A stretch of DNA of 11,996 nt from NCBI GenBank assembly GCA_003542955.1, contig DPJP01000410.1, forward strand, positions 14,371 to 26,366, written 5' to 3'. This document shows, in pieces, positions 1 to 8,222 of the stretch. Below the pieces are notes generated by a model. The model saw nothing but the letters and a program-made list of their open reading frames with translations. It was not told the DNA's origin and ran no database searches. The position numbers were made by a program, and so were the translations under genes. The DNA comes from Armatimonadota bacterium. Lineage in GTDB: Bacteria; Armatimonadota; Zipacnadia; Zipacnadales; UBA11051. The stretch's first letter is position 1; the number at the start of each line of letters is the position of its first letter.

Positions 1-222
1 GTGGGCGGCCCCTGGCCGTTTGTGCCCCCGTCCGACGTCGCACCCCGATGCGCAACCGGCCCCGAGTGTCCGTTCGACTGCCGGCTTCCACCTTCTTGCA
101 GGCAATCGGCCTCCACTGGAAGAACATACACACCTCAACCCGCGCACCGAACACCGTCCGCGTGAGCCGCCGTCGGCCCGGATGCCCGCTGAGTGGGCCG
201 CTCAGGCAAGGAGACACCATCC
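1..222. other. Leader region upstream of the first large gene; no supported gene
   Basis: This stretch lies before the start codon at 223. Short open frames cross it, but they run into the signal-peptide gene in other frames and have no recognisable protein character. It should contain the promoter for the + strand gene, but I see no convincing -35/-10 pair; TTGCA at 97-101 lacks a good partner. A small inverted repeat (CTGAG at 189-193, CTCAG at 201-205, 7-base loop) sits directly before the ribosome binding site. The remainder shows nothing I can name. Confidence 0.5.
208..213 (+). promoter_or_regulatory. Ribosome binding site AAGGAG for the 1298-residue gene
   Basis: AAGGAG lies 9 bases before the ATG at 223. 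This selects that ATG over the in-frame GTG at 193, and the chosen start places a clean signal peptide at the N terminus. Confidence 0.8.
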
Positions 223-3200
223 ATGTGCCGCTTCGCAACGATGCTCCTGGTACTCATCTGCATCTCCCTGCCCGCATATGCCCAGGATTTCGTCGAGGAC
301 TTCGAGACCGGTATCGGGGCCGCTGTCTCCTACCACAAGCCGCCCAACGACGCGAAGATTGAGCTCGGCGCCGACAACGCCTTCTCAGGGCGGCAGTATG
401 TGCGTGCCACAACGACCGGTGAGCGCAATCTCGAAGGCTTCGCGGTGACCGCCACCGGCCTGACCGGAGCACGGCTGGCCACGGTCACCGCACAGGTCAG
501 GGGAGCGGGAGACCTCTGGCTGTGCCTGATCTCACGCAACGGGTGGCTCTACTCACCACAGACTGTCACCCTGACCGACCAGTGGCAGGAGGTCTCACTG
601 AGCAAAACCCTGGTGGCCGCGGATACGACGCTCGGGATCAACTTCATCACAAAGACGCCTCAGGCGGCCGTGTTCGAGGTCGACCATATTCAGGTGGCCC
701 TGGCCCCCGAACTGCAGGTCTATGATGCGGAAGTCGGCCCCTGGCTGCTCGAGGCCGAGGACCATGCCACACGCCGCAACACCGTGGCGAGAGACGCCGA
801 CGCATCGAGTGGGGCTGTCTGTCAGGCGGAGCAGTACCTGTCGCTGGCCGGTTTCCCGTTCCCCCGTACCAGTCGCCCGGTGAGCGTCTACGCGAAGGTC
901 AAACCGGCGAATGCCAGGGACAACTTCCGGATCATGACGAGCCAGGGCGGGCTCAAGCAGACGCTGCAGACGCTCAATGCCGACCAGTCGAACCAGTGGC
1001 AATGGGTGGCCTTTGCCCCCCTCGTTGCCGGGGAGGTCGGCAACAGCTTCATCATCGAGGCACTCCGCGAGAAGGAAACCGCCGGCAACGCCGCCATCGA
1101 CTGCATCGTAGTCAGCACTCAGGCCGGGCTCACCCCCGAGCAACTGGCCGCCGCGCCGCCGCTTACCGGAAGGCGCCCGATGGCCCTCGTGACCCGCGCC
1201 GAGGCCGCGCCCGTGCTCGACGGCAGCAGTGATGACCCCTGCTGGAGCCAGACGGTGGCTCTGAGCGGATTCATCGGGATTGGCTCGACCCTGCCCGCGC
1301 AGGCCGATACGATCGTCCGTCTCTGCTATGACCAGACCAACCTGTACGCCTTCTTCGAGTGCGATGAACCCATTCTCAACGTTGCCCAGCAGCGTCGCCA
1401 TGAGTTCCGCGCTGGTGTGACGGACCGCGACGGGGATGTCTACTCCGACGACGCCGTCATCATGCTGCTGCAGGCGGGCGAGGGCAAGCCCATCCACGAC
1501 TTCACCGCCAACGCTCTGGGCACGGTCATGGATGCAGTCTGCGAAGAGAGCAACATCTGGGAGACCCGCGACACCGGATGGCAGTCGGGGGCCACGGCAC
1601 GCGGCACCATCGGCGATGACATCTGGACACTCGAGACGGCGATCCCGTGGGCCGACCTCGGCGGGGCTCCACAGGTCGGCGACGCCTGGCAGGCGATTAT
1701 CGGTCGCCTGTCAAAGGCCCGCCGGGAGACCACATCCTGGAACCTCTCCAACCGCGGATTCCATGACCCGGTCCGCATGGGGCTGCTGGTCTTCGGCGGA
1801 CCCATGCCCGGCCTGACACTCGATGTGCCAACAGGCCTCCAGATGGGCAGGAACGCGCTAGCCGCCGTCACCCACCCCCGGCCCGGTATCGAGCATGGAG
1901 TCTACCTGCTTTCGCATCTGGCCCTGCCCGCGGCGATGCAACATGACATCCTGTTCGCGCCCGTGTCGGACGCGGAGCGTGAGGAGCAGCTTGTCTTTGA
2001 TGTGCCCGCGGAGGCCGAACTCGAGATGGCTTTCGGAGCCCTGGATGCTGCCAGCCTTCAGCCACTGTCCATGACTCCACGCCTGCCTCGTGCCGTCAAG
2101 TCCTCATCCGCCACGCTCACAGTCGCCTCCGAAGGCCCGTTTGAACTCTATCTCAACGATGAGTTGGTCCGACGCGCCGACAGCGCCGACGCGCTCGAGA
2201 TCAAGGTCCCTCTGCAGAAGGGCGCCAACGTCTTTGCGCTCAAACTCGCACAGGGCACCGCCGCCGTCGGCATCGAGGCCCAGGATCACTCGGTCGGCTC
2301 GGCGGCCTGGAAGATGGCCGATGACTCGCCGGCCGCTATCGCCGTTGCCACCGACGACGGCGACTGGCCCGCGGCGGCCGTAGTCGGGCAGCACGCACAG
2401 CTCGGAGCGGTGGTCGGTCAGCCGGGCAGGCCAACCGTGCTCCGGCACACCCTGCTGTGGGAGAAGACGCGCGTCTGGCCCACCCCCAGCCCCGCATACT
2501 ACGTGGCCCAGGGAGTCACCAGCCACATCGCTGTGCTCACCGACGGATTGAAGGGCCGCAAGCTGCGTGACTGGTCAACCTTCATTGCAGTGCCGACCGA
2601 CTACGAAATCGTCGGCAGCACAGGCTTCTACGGGACGAGCCGCGACACGCAGCCGCAGTTCATCTGCACGCAGCTTGGCGAGCAGACGGTCAAGGACGTG
2701 CCGATGCGCGTCGCGAGGATCACCGCCGACAAGCCCCTGCTCTCCGGACAGCACCCGATCATGTCGCAGTTCGAGGCCTTCGTCCGCTATGTCGGTCCCG
2801 CCCGGGATGTGGAGAGCGAGACCACGTTCTACTACTGGAGCGAGGCCAACGGCGGCGCGGTGACCGAGCCGCTTCAGAGCTTCAACGTCCGGCTGCTGCC
2901 CGAGGTGCGCGGCGCGCAGGCGAAGGAGTACTTCTGGCAGCTCTGGGGCGGCTGGCTGAGCAACATGGACGACTTGGACATGCGGGAACAGATACTGGCA
3001 GCATCGCGCAAGGCCGGCTTCACCAACATCGTCAGCGGCGACCAGTGGACGACCGACCGCGCGCCCGAGTACGGACTGACCAACACTACGGCGATCAACT
3101 TCCAATCCTGGAATGTCAACCTGCGCCCGCATCTGGAGACGATGCCCGACGAGCGGTTGATCGACAATGCCGGCAAGCCCAATGACGGCCTCATGTGCAC

Positions 3201-4119
3201 GACCCTGCTGCTTGGCGACGGATGGGCGGCGGCGGAGGCTGCCCTCAAGGAGCGTCTGGACAAGAGCCACCCCCACTGCGTCGACCACGATTACGAGTAC
3301 GGGCCGGCCGCGGGGCCGCACTCCTGCTACTGCCCGCGCTGCATTGCCGCCTTCAGGGAGTTCGCCGGCCTGGGTGCGGATGTGGCGCTGGATGCCGACA
3401 TCATCCGTGGCGACTACTGGCCGCAGTGGATCGACTTCATGGCGCGCCGCGTCGCCCGCATCTGCCTGCAGTTCAAGGAGAGCATCCACAAGCTCTATCC
3501 CGGCACTCTCTTCAGCGTCTATAGCGGCTACCAGACGCCCGAGAACCCGGAGCGCTACGGCATCGACTGGCGCTACATCGGTGAACTGCAGGCCGCCGAT
3601 CATGCCGGGTGTGGCTACGGCCGCCCAGTCGAGGCCATCGCCGCAACGATCGAGGCACTCAACGGAATCCCGCTTGTATGCGGAGCGCTCCTGGTGCCCT
3701 ATGACACCGACCTCACCACGCCCCAGACCCCGCTCGATGTCGCCTGGCTGCTGCGTGTCGTGCTCGACAGCACGGGTGGAGTGCTCGTGTACAACCGCTC
3801 GACGATGGACGGACGCAGTTGGTATGCCATGGGGGAGGCAACTCGTCTGGTGGCGGCCTACGAGGAGCTCTTCCTCGAGGGGCAACGCACGGCGGTGCCG
3901 GGCCTCGACCCGGCTCTGGTGCAGATGGTGACCCATGGCGACACGACACTCGTATGTGCGCTGAACCGCGGCAACACGGCACTCACGCACCGGATCGCGC
4001 TGCCGGCCGCGGCCGGGGCGGGGCGTGAGTTCTACAGCGAGAAGCCCGTCGCCGCGGGGGAGACAGTCGAGGTGACGCTCGAGCCGGGGCAGGCTGCGGT
4101 GTATGTGCTTGGCAAGTAG
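223..4119 (+). CDS. Large secreted multidomain glycoside-hydrolase-like protein with carbohydrate-binding modules
   Basis: The product is 1298 residues and probably exported. A Sec signal peptide spans residues 1-20, with likely cleavage after AYA. Residues 22-160 look like a CBM4/9-type beta-sandwich. Residues 174-300 begin WLLEAEDH and resemble a CBM6/CBM35-type module. Residues 327-526 resemble a CBM9/DOMON-like sugar-binding domain, beginning with an APVLDGSSDDPCW motif and containing an ETAIPWADLG strand typical of that fold. A less recognisable, mostly beta region follows to about 890. Residues 894-1220 read as a TIM-barrel-like domain with alternating beta strands and helices, and a small beta domain closes the protein. 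In the barrel, an acidic cluster (D1021, D1023, E1025) precedes a cysteine motif (C1035, C1037, C1040), a pattern I associate with uncharacterised barrel proteins of environmental bacteria. Polysaccharide or glycoconjugate processing is inferred; no substrate or established GH family can be named. It is convergent with the other giant secreted gene. Confidence 0.75.
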   Translation: MCRFATMLLVLICISLPAYAQDFVEDFETGIGAAVSYHKPPNDAKIELGADNAFSGRQYVRATTTGERNLEGFAVTATGLTGARLATVTAQVRGAGDLWLCLISRNGWLYSPQTVTLTDQWQEVSLSKTLVAADTTLGINFITKTPQAAVFEVDHIQVALAPELQVYDAEVGPWLLEAEDHATRRNTVARDADASSGAVCQAEQYLSLAGFPFPRTSRPVSVYAKVKPANARDNFRIMTSQGGLKQTLQTLNADQSNQWQWVAFAPLVAGEVGNSFIIEALREKETAGNAAIDCIVVSTQAGLTPEQLAAAPPLTGRRPMALVTRAEAAPVLDGSSDDPCWSQTVALSGFIGIGSTLPAQADTIVRLCYDQTNLYAFFECDEPILNVAQQRRHEFRAGVTDRDGDVYSDDAVIMLLQAGEGKPIHDFTANALGTVMDAVCEESNIWETRDTGWQSGATARGTIGDDIWTLETAIPWADLGGAPQVGDAWQAIIGRLSKARRETTSWNLSNRGFHDPVRMGLLVFGGPMPGLTLDVPTGLQMGRNALAAVTHPRPGIEHGVYLLSHLALPAAMQHDILFAPVSDAEREEQLVFDVPAEAELEMAFGALDAASLQPLSMTPRLPRAVKSSSATLTVASEGPFELYLNDELVRRADSADALEIKVPLQKGANVFALKLAQGTAAVGIEAQDHSVGSAAWKMADDSPAAIAVATDDGDWPAAAVVGQHAQLGAVVGQPGRPTVLRHTLLWEKTRVWPTPSPAYYVAQGVTSHIAVLTDGLKGRKLRDWSTFIAVPTDYEIVGSTGFYGTSRDTQPQFICTQLGEQTVKDVPMRVARITADKPLLSGQHPIMSQFEAFVRYVGPARDVESETTFYYWSEANGGAVTEPLQSFNVRLLPEVRGAQAKEYFWQLWGGWLSNMDDLDMREQILAASRKAGFTNIVSGDQWTTDRAPEYGLTNTTAINFQSWNVNLRPHLETMPDERLIDNAGKPNDGLMCTTLLLGDGWAAAEAALKERLDKSHPHCVDHDYEYGPAAGPHSCYCPRCIAAFREFAGLGADVALDADIIRGDYWPQWIDFMARRVARICLQFKESIHKLYPGTLFSVYSGYQTPENPERYGIDWRYIGELQAADHAGCGYGRPVEAIAATIEALNGIPLVCGALLVPYDTDLTTPQTPLDVAWLLRVVLDSTGGVLVYNRSTMDGRSWYAMGEATRLVAAYEELFLEGQRTAVPGLDPALVQMVTHGDTTLVCALNRGNTALTHRIALPAAAGAGREFYSEKPVAAGETVEVTLEPGQAAVYVLGK

Positions 4120-4152
4120 CCGGTGCCGTCCCGTCGGGCGTCCTCGTGTTGG

Positions 4153-4175
4153 CGCGAATGGGGGAGTCCCACGCG
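4153..4175. terminator. Weak candidate hairpin between convergent genes
   Basis: The 96-bp gap between the two convergent stop codons contains CGCG (4153-4156) pairing with CGCG (4172-4175). Inside is TGGG (4159-4162) pairing with CCCA (4168-4171), with an AA bulge on one side. There is no T-run on either strand, so this is at best a weak or factor-assisted bidirectional terminator. Confidence 0.25.
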
Positions 4176-4215
4176 GCCTTCCTCCATCTGCGGCGGCGCG
4201 TGCCTGATTGCGGCG

Positions 4216-7164
4216 CTACTCCGGCTTCGTCTCTCCGGCATCGTTGATGCGTACGAATCTGGCCTGCTGCTCCGCGTCAGAAATCAGCATCGGTCTGGCC
4301 CACCAGAGCTGGTCAGCGTTGTTTTCGCCCCTGGCGTCAGATGCGATTGTGATCGCGATTGTCTGCCCCGCCAGATGCCCGACGGGCACGGTCCAGCCGT
4401 GGATGTCGGTATCCCAGATGCTCTTGAGCGTCGCATCCATGCCCTCCTGCCAGTCGGGGTTGGGTGCCGGGCCGAGCGTCGCCGCGCGCACCTCGCGCCC
4501 GTTCAGGTACAGCCGCGCAATGCCTCCATTCCCGTAGCGGGTCTGGTTGTTGCGCACGTAGACCACCAGTGCGGAGTTCTTATCAGGCACGCGCACCAGG
4601 TAGTCGAGCGCGACCTCACACTCGGCGCCACCGTTGAGGAACAGAAACACCGGGTCCGGCTTGAGGCCGGGGACCGGCCAGGTGCGCCGGTGTGGCACGA
4701 CATACTCGCCCCCGCGCTCCAGCCCCGTCGCCATCGAGATGTAGCGGCCTGTCTCGCGGCCGTCGCCGAGAGGCTCTCCCACGGCTGCCACGGCCGGTGT
4801 TTTCTCGACGAAGACCAAGTAGGCTGGGAAGGTGACCTCGTACGAGACCTCCGAGGCCTGCTTCGTCGCATCATCCCACTGTGGCGTCTCCGCCGTCTGA
4901 TCGTTGAGGATCACCTGCGCAGACTGCACCGTCGGCTGAATGGTCACGGTGCCCGTAGCCGGGCCGCTCTCATCAACTCCGCTCAGCGCCAGCACCGTCC
5001 GCTGAGCGTTGCTCTCGAATCGGCTGATCATGACGCCCGCGGGCAGAGATGTTACCTGGACCTTCGTTCGGTCATGGGCGCCTGGTGACAGCGCATAGCG
5101 GATAGCTGGGTTGAGCCCGATGATCCTGCCCTCCGCGGCGGCCGGCCAACCCGGCAGCGCGAGCGGCGTCTGCACCTCATTGAGCCCTGTGATACGCTGA
5201 TACAGCGGCACCCCGTCCGGACCGAGCATCTGCTGCATCGTTGGCGTGGTCATGTACCTGTAGACGCCGCCGTCACAATCGGTGTACATGCATGCGAGGC
5301 TCCGCTCCTGCCGCTCGCGCTCGAAGTGAGGGGTGAGCCGGCGGTGCGCAAACAGCTGCGCGCGGCGGCGCATGTGATAGGGCATGCCGGTGGTGGCCCG
5401 CAGCTCCTCCGCGGTCGCCGCCAGTTGCGCCACACCGCCGAGCGCGTCCGAGCAGGCGACCACCACGTGGCGGTGGAACTCATCCTGCGCCCGGATCACC
5501 GGCACCCACGCATACGCCAGAGGGCCGTGGATGTAGGCCGACACCGGCCGCTGATGCTCCATCCACCACGTCCGCACCGCCTCATTGCCCCACACCTGCT
5601 GGTAGCGCAACGGCCAGCGCACCGCGAACGCCATGTGATCGGGCGCGTACTCGGAGGCCATTGGCACCTCGGGGTTGCGCCGCAGCAACTCGCGGAACTG
5701 CTCCCGGCCGCCTTGAGCGCCGATGAGACCCTCGACCACACCGTTGCCGAAGTCCCCGGCCGTTCCGCCGACGTCCTCATAGTTGGCGTCGGTGCTCGTC
5801 TCCTGCCTCCAGGTGATCATCATGTCGGTGTGGTACTTGCGCCAGGCGGCGGGCAGGGGGTCCAGGTAGAGCAGTTGGCCATCCTTGCAGGTCGCGAACG
5901 TCGGCGTCTCCTGCGAGTAGCGGCTGATGCCCCGGATCTTCCGTACCAGCCCGAAGTCGGCGATGTTGTCGCGCTTGAAGACCTCCGAGTTGACGTTCAC
6001 GCAATAGGTATTAACGTACGCCATGGTGCGGAATCCGTACTTGTGCGCAGTCTCGACGGCCTCCACATACCCCGCCCGTGGCGTCCAGTCGGGCAGGTCG
6101 TGGTCGAACTGCGGCGCCCGGGCGTTCCAGTCGTGGATCATGACCGTGGCGGGATCCAGGGTTGCCGCCAGTTGACGGTACACCTCATCGCTCTTGCTGA
6201 TATGGTCCACAATCACCCGTATGCGGTCCGCCCAACTGGTTGCCGCGCGGATCCGCATCTCCAGAGCGAAAGCCTCCGCATACCACTGCTTGTAGGGGGT
6301 CATCGCGTCGACCCAGCCGCCCTCGAACACATCCAGCCGCCAGGTGACCGACTCGGCTCTTGTCAGTTCGTCAAACGGCATCTGGTTGAGATGCTCGATC
6401 GAGGCCGAGAAGCTCATGCCACTCCAGTTGAGAAAGCAGAAGTTCGGGGCGAAGTCTGCGTCCTGCACCCACAGGCACAGGCTGCCCTCCCGGCCCTCCA
6501 ACGCCATGACTGGCGCCTCCCAGAAAGGAGTGCCCCCGAGCGTGATGAGGCCGGGTCTGGTCGACCTGTCATACATCACGCCGCCGAATGAAGGCACATA
6601 CACCGCATGGTCGGGGTGCAGGTTCGCCACCGGTACCTGCACACCATAGACGCCTGGCGTGTCGCTCGATCCCGTGGCCCTCAGCAGCAGTTGGCCGGTA
6701 GTGGCGTCTACCATGGCCTCCACCGAGAGTGTCTCCTGCGGAAACCTGTCCACGCCGTTGGTCAAGCCCGTCCAGGTAGCCCGGACGCCGCCGTCGACGA
6801 GTTCGGTGGAGAAGCTGCCGTCGGGGGCGGGGTAGTGCATCGTCGGGGTGGCTGCGCCGGCCGGCAGGTCCTGGTTGAGCTGCTGTGCGCCCCACGGGCT
6901 GTGCAGTGTCTCCATCGCCTTGACCTGCCCTGCCATGTGCCCGAGCCCGCGAGGCAGGTTCAGGTCCGAGAGGGCGGGGTCGCCGTGCACCTCACCCGTC
7001 CGCAAGTTGGTCAGGCCGACCACCACGCCGTCATGCACACTTGCGCGCAGGCGTGGCGTCGTGATGGTGAAGCCGCGCGGTTGGATGTCCACCTGCTGAG
7101 CGGCGGCGGGGAGCAGGCTGATGAGGATGGCCAGGCCGAGTGCACAGGGCAGGAAGCGTCGCAT
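4216..7164 (-). CDS. Secreted TIM-barrel glycosidase-like protein, possibly DUF6259-type
   Basis: The product is 982 residues. The ATG at 7164 is chosen because AGGAGG lies 9 bases upstream and because it starts a clear signal peptide (MRRF, a hydrophobic core, cleavage near AAA at residue 22); the open frame extends further upstream without coding character. Residues 23 to about 305 look like an N-terminal beta-sandwich of the kind that precedes the barrel in many glycosidases. Residues 309 to about 620 look like a TIM barrel, with a strand ending in MIHDW (D345), a strand with MAYVNTY, TDANYEDVGG (D459, E463, D464) and MASEYAPD (E505). D464 and E505 are plausible catalytic acids by position only. 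The last roughly 150 residues, including LYLNGREV and a late WDTD, resemble a carbohydrate-binding beta domain. It is the last gene of the - strand run, 82 bp behind the quinate-dehydrogenase-like gene. Glycosidase activity is inferred and the substrate is unknown. DUF6259 is a recollection of family style, not a search result. Confidence 0.72.
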   Translation of the reverse strand: MRRFLPCALGLAILISLLPAAAQQVDIQPRGFTITTPRLRASVHDGVVVGLTNLRTGEVHGDPALSDLNLPRGLGHMAGQVKAMETLHSPWGAQQLNQDLPAGAATPTMHYPAPDGSFSTELVDGGVRATWTGLTNGVDRFPQETLSVEAMVDATTGQLLLRATGSSDTPGVYGVQVPVANLHPDHAVYVPSFGGVMYDRSTRPGLITLGGTPFWEAPVMALEGREGSLCLWVQDADFAPNFCFLNWSGMSFSASIEHLNQMPFDELTRAESVTWRLDVFEGGWVDAMTPYKQWYAEAFALEMRIRAATSWADRIRVIVDHISKSDEVYRQLAATLDPATVMIHDWNARAPQFDHDLPDWTPRAGYVEAVETAHKYGFRTMAYVNTYCVNVNSEVFKRDNIADFGLVRKIRGISRYSQETPTFATCKDGQLLYLDPLPAAWRKYHTDMMITWRQETSTDANYEDVGGTAGDFGNGVVEGLIGAQGGREQFRELLRRNPEVPMASEYAPDHMAFAVRWPLRYQQVWGNEAVRTWWMEHQRPVSAYIHGPLAYAWVPVIRAQDEFHRHVVVACSDALGGVAQLAATAEELRATTGMPYHMRRRAQLFAHRRLTPHFERERQERSLACMYTDCDGGVYRYMTTPTMQQMLGPDGVPLYQRITGLNEVQTPLALPGWPAAAEGRIIGLNPAIRYALSPGAHDRTKVQVTSLPAGVMISRFESNAQRTVLALSGVDESGPATGTVTIQPTVQSAQVILNDQTAETPQWDDATKQASEVSYEVTFPAYLVFVEKTPAVAAVGEPLGDGRETGRYISMATGLERGGEYVVPHRRTWPVPGLKPDPVFLFLNGGAECEVALDYLVRVPDKNSALVVYVRNNQTRYGNGGIARLYLNGREVRAATLGPAPNPDWQEGMDATLKSIWDTDIHGWTVPVGHLAGQTIAITIASDARGENNADQLWWARPMLISDAEQQARFVRINDAGETKPE

Positions 7165-7173
7165 CGGTATGAA

Positions 7174-7179
7174 CCTCCT
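7174..7179 (-). promoter_or_regulatory. Ribosome binding site AGGAGG for the 982-residue gene
   Basis: The + strand reads CCTCCT, giving AGGAGG on the coding strand 9 bases before the ATG at 7164. It settles the start against a 58-codon upstream extension that would overlap the end of the preceding gene. Confidence 0.85.
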
Positions 7180-7246
7180 GTGGTCGCGGGTGATCTGCAC
7201 GCGCAGTATGGCGGTCGGCAGGCTGACGGTGTGCCCGCGCAGCCGT

Positions 7247-8185
7247 TCACTCCATGCCCGGCTCGTTGAGCACCTCGACCGTCGGCGCATAGTCCATGCG
7301 GTCCAGAAGCTCCAGGTAGTCCGCGGCACTGACCTCATTGGCCGGCTTGCCGCTGAGCGCCACCATCGCCGCCTCCATCACATTGGTGCCGAACGAGCGC
7401 CCCTGCAGCCGTGGCGTGGTCGTGATCAGCCGCCACAGCCCGCATTCACGGAGGTAGTCGACGTCGGCACTCGTGGTTGTGTTGGTGATGATGGTCTTGC
7501 CCGACAGGACACCGTGCTGGTGTGGGACGTTCCTCCGGATATAGTGAAAGTCGCCTGCGATGATGTCGGCCCACTGGATGAACCGCAGGTTCTTCGAGGA
7601 GTGCTTGTCCTGCTTGTCGCCGGTGGGGTAGAGGATCGTGAACGGGAGGCGACTGAGGACCGGCAACAGAAGAGTCGCGGCCAGGTTAATGCTGCCCAAC
7701 GATCTCACGGCTATGGGTAGCCCCAGGGCAAAGATGAGATCGCCGAAGCGGCAGTCGTACCCCTTCTCAAGCAGGGTCTCGGCCATGCCGAAGCGGTCTA
7801 CCGCCGCAACAACGAGGACGCTGGTGTTGCTCGGCCCACCCGGGCATGCCAACGCGCCCGACCCATCCAGTATCTCAATCGCGCGCCGCTCGAGTGTGTG
7901 CTTGAGTCCACTGCCGTCGACAACGGGGGTATCGCCGGCTGCTCGTGCCAGCCGGGCCGCATCGCGGATCACCCATCGCCTGCCCTTGCACACAAGGTAC
8001 AGGTCGATGCCCCCGAGTCCGAAGGCATCGACCTCTGTACTCATCTCACCGATCATGCGGGCCGCGGCATTCAAGTCCCCATCGGTGCCGATGCGCTCGA
8101 GCAGAAAGCGCTCGCCGAGCAGATCGACCTCCGCCCTGCTGTCGCGCGTGCTCGACCCGATGCTGACGCTGACAATGCGCTTCAT
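7247..8185 (-). CDS. Protein resembling the family annotated 'quinate 5-dehydrogenase'
   Basis: The product is 312 residues and probably cytosolic, with no signal peptide. The ATG at 8185 starts MKRIVSVSIGSS, the N terminus I recall for this family; an upstream frame extension is Gly/Arg-rich and lacks coding character. Family-like stretches include GERFLLERIGTDGD (25-38), DAFGLGGIDLYLV (53-65), VVDGSGLKHTLER (88-100), AVDRFGMAE (128-136), FGDLIFALGLP (147-157), WADIIAGDFHYIRR (205-218) and TTTPRLQGRSFGTNVMEAA (255-273). The last closely matches my memory of the group. The name implies NAD(P)-dependent oxidation of quinate or shikimate. However, I see no classic glycine-rich GxGxxG loop and no AroE-type catalytic Lys/Asp context, so the enzymatic label is doubtful. 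The gene lies 37 bp behind the SPFH gene and 82 bp before the secreted glycosidase-like gene. A GGAGG lies about 13 bases upstream of the start, which is rather far. Confidence 0.6.
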   Translation of the reverse strand: MKRIVSVSIGSSTRDSRAEVDLLGERFLLERIGTDGDLNAAARMIGEMSTEVDAFGLGGIDLYLVCKGRRWVIRDAARLARAAGDTPVVDGSGLKHTLERRAIEILDGSGALACPGGPSNTSVLVVAAVDRFGMAETLLEKGYDCRFGDLIFALGLPIAVRSLGSINLAATLLLPVLSRLPFTILYPTGDKQDKHSSKNLRFIQWADIIAGDFHYIRRNVPHQHGVLSGKTIITNTTTSADVDYLRECGLWRLITTTPRLQGRSFGTNVMEAAMVALSGKPANEVSAADYLELLDRMDYAPTVEVLNEPGME

Positions 8186-8222
8186 CCAGCCGCCCCGCCC
8201 TCCGCACCAACCGCCGGCAACG

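Noticed and set aside
193..222. GTG at 193 as an upstream start for the 1298-residue protein
   Set aside because: It would put ten polar residues ahead of the signal peptide and would begin inside the small hairpin; AAGGAG is spaced correctly for the ATG at 223.
595..1497. 300-codon open frame on the - strand inside the 1298-residue gene
   Set aside because: Low-complexity Gly/Arg/Leu-rich composition with no domain signal; explained by codon bias of the opposite strand.
2575..3990. 471-codon open frame on the - strand opposite the 1298-residue gene
   Set aside because: It is a GC-rich shadow: its Ala/Arg/Gly/Val-heavy translation has no recognisable domain, and the + strand frame has a signal peptide, ribosome binding site and domain structure.
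4123..5088. 321-codon open frame on the + strand starting just after the first gene
   Set aside because: It lies opposite the C-terminal part of the 982-residue gene, has no ribosome binding site or protein character, and is the mirror of a well-supported frame.
5326..6591. 421-codon open frame on the + strand opposite the 982-residue gene
   Set aside because: Composition is His/Arg/Pro/Val-rich shadow sequence; the - strand frame has a signal peptide and barrel motifs.
7165..7338. 58-codon N-terminal extension of the 982-residue protein
   Set aside because: It would overlap the end of the preceding gene, is Arg/Ser/Thr-rich and would bury the signal peptide; AGGAGG fits the ATG at 7164.
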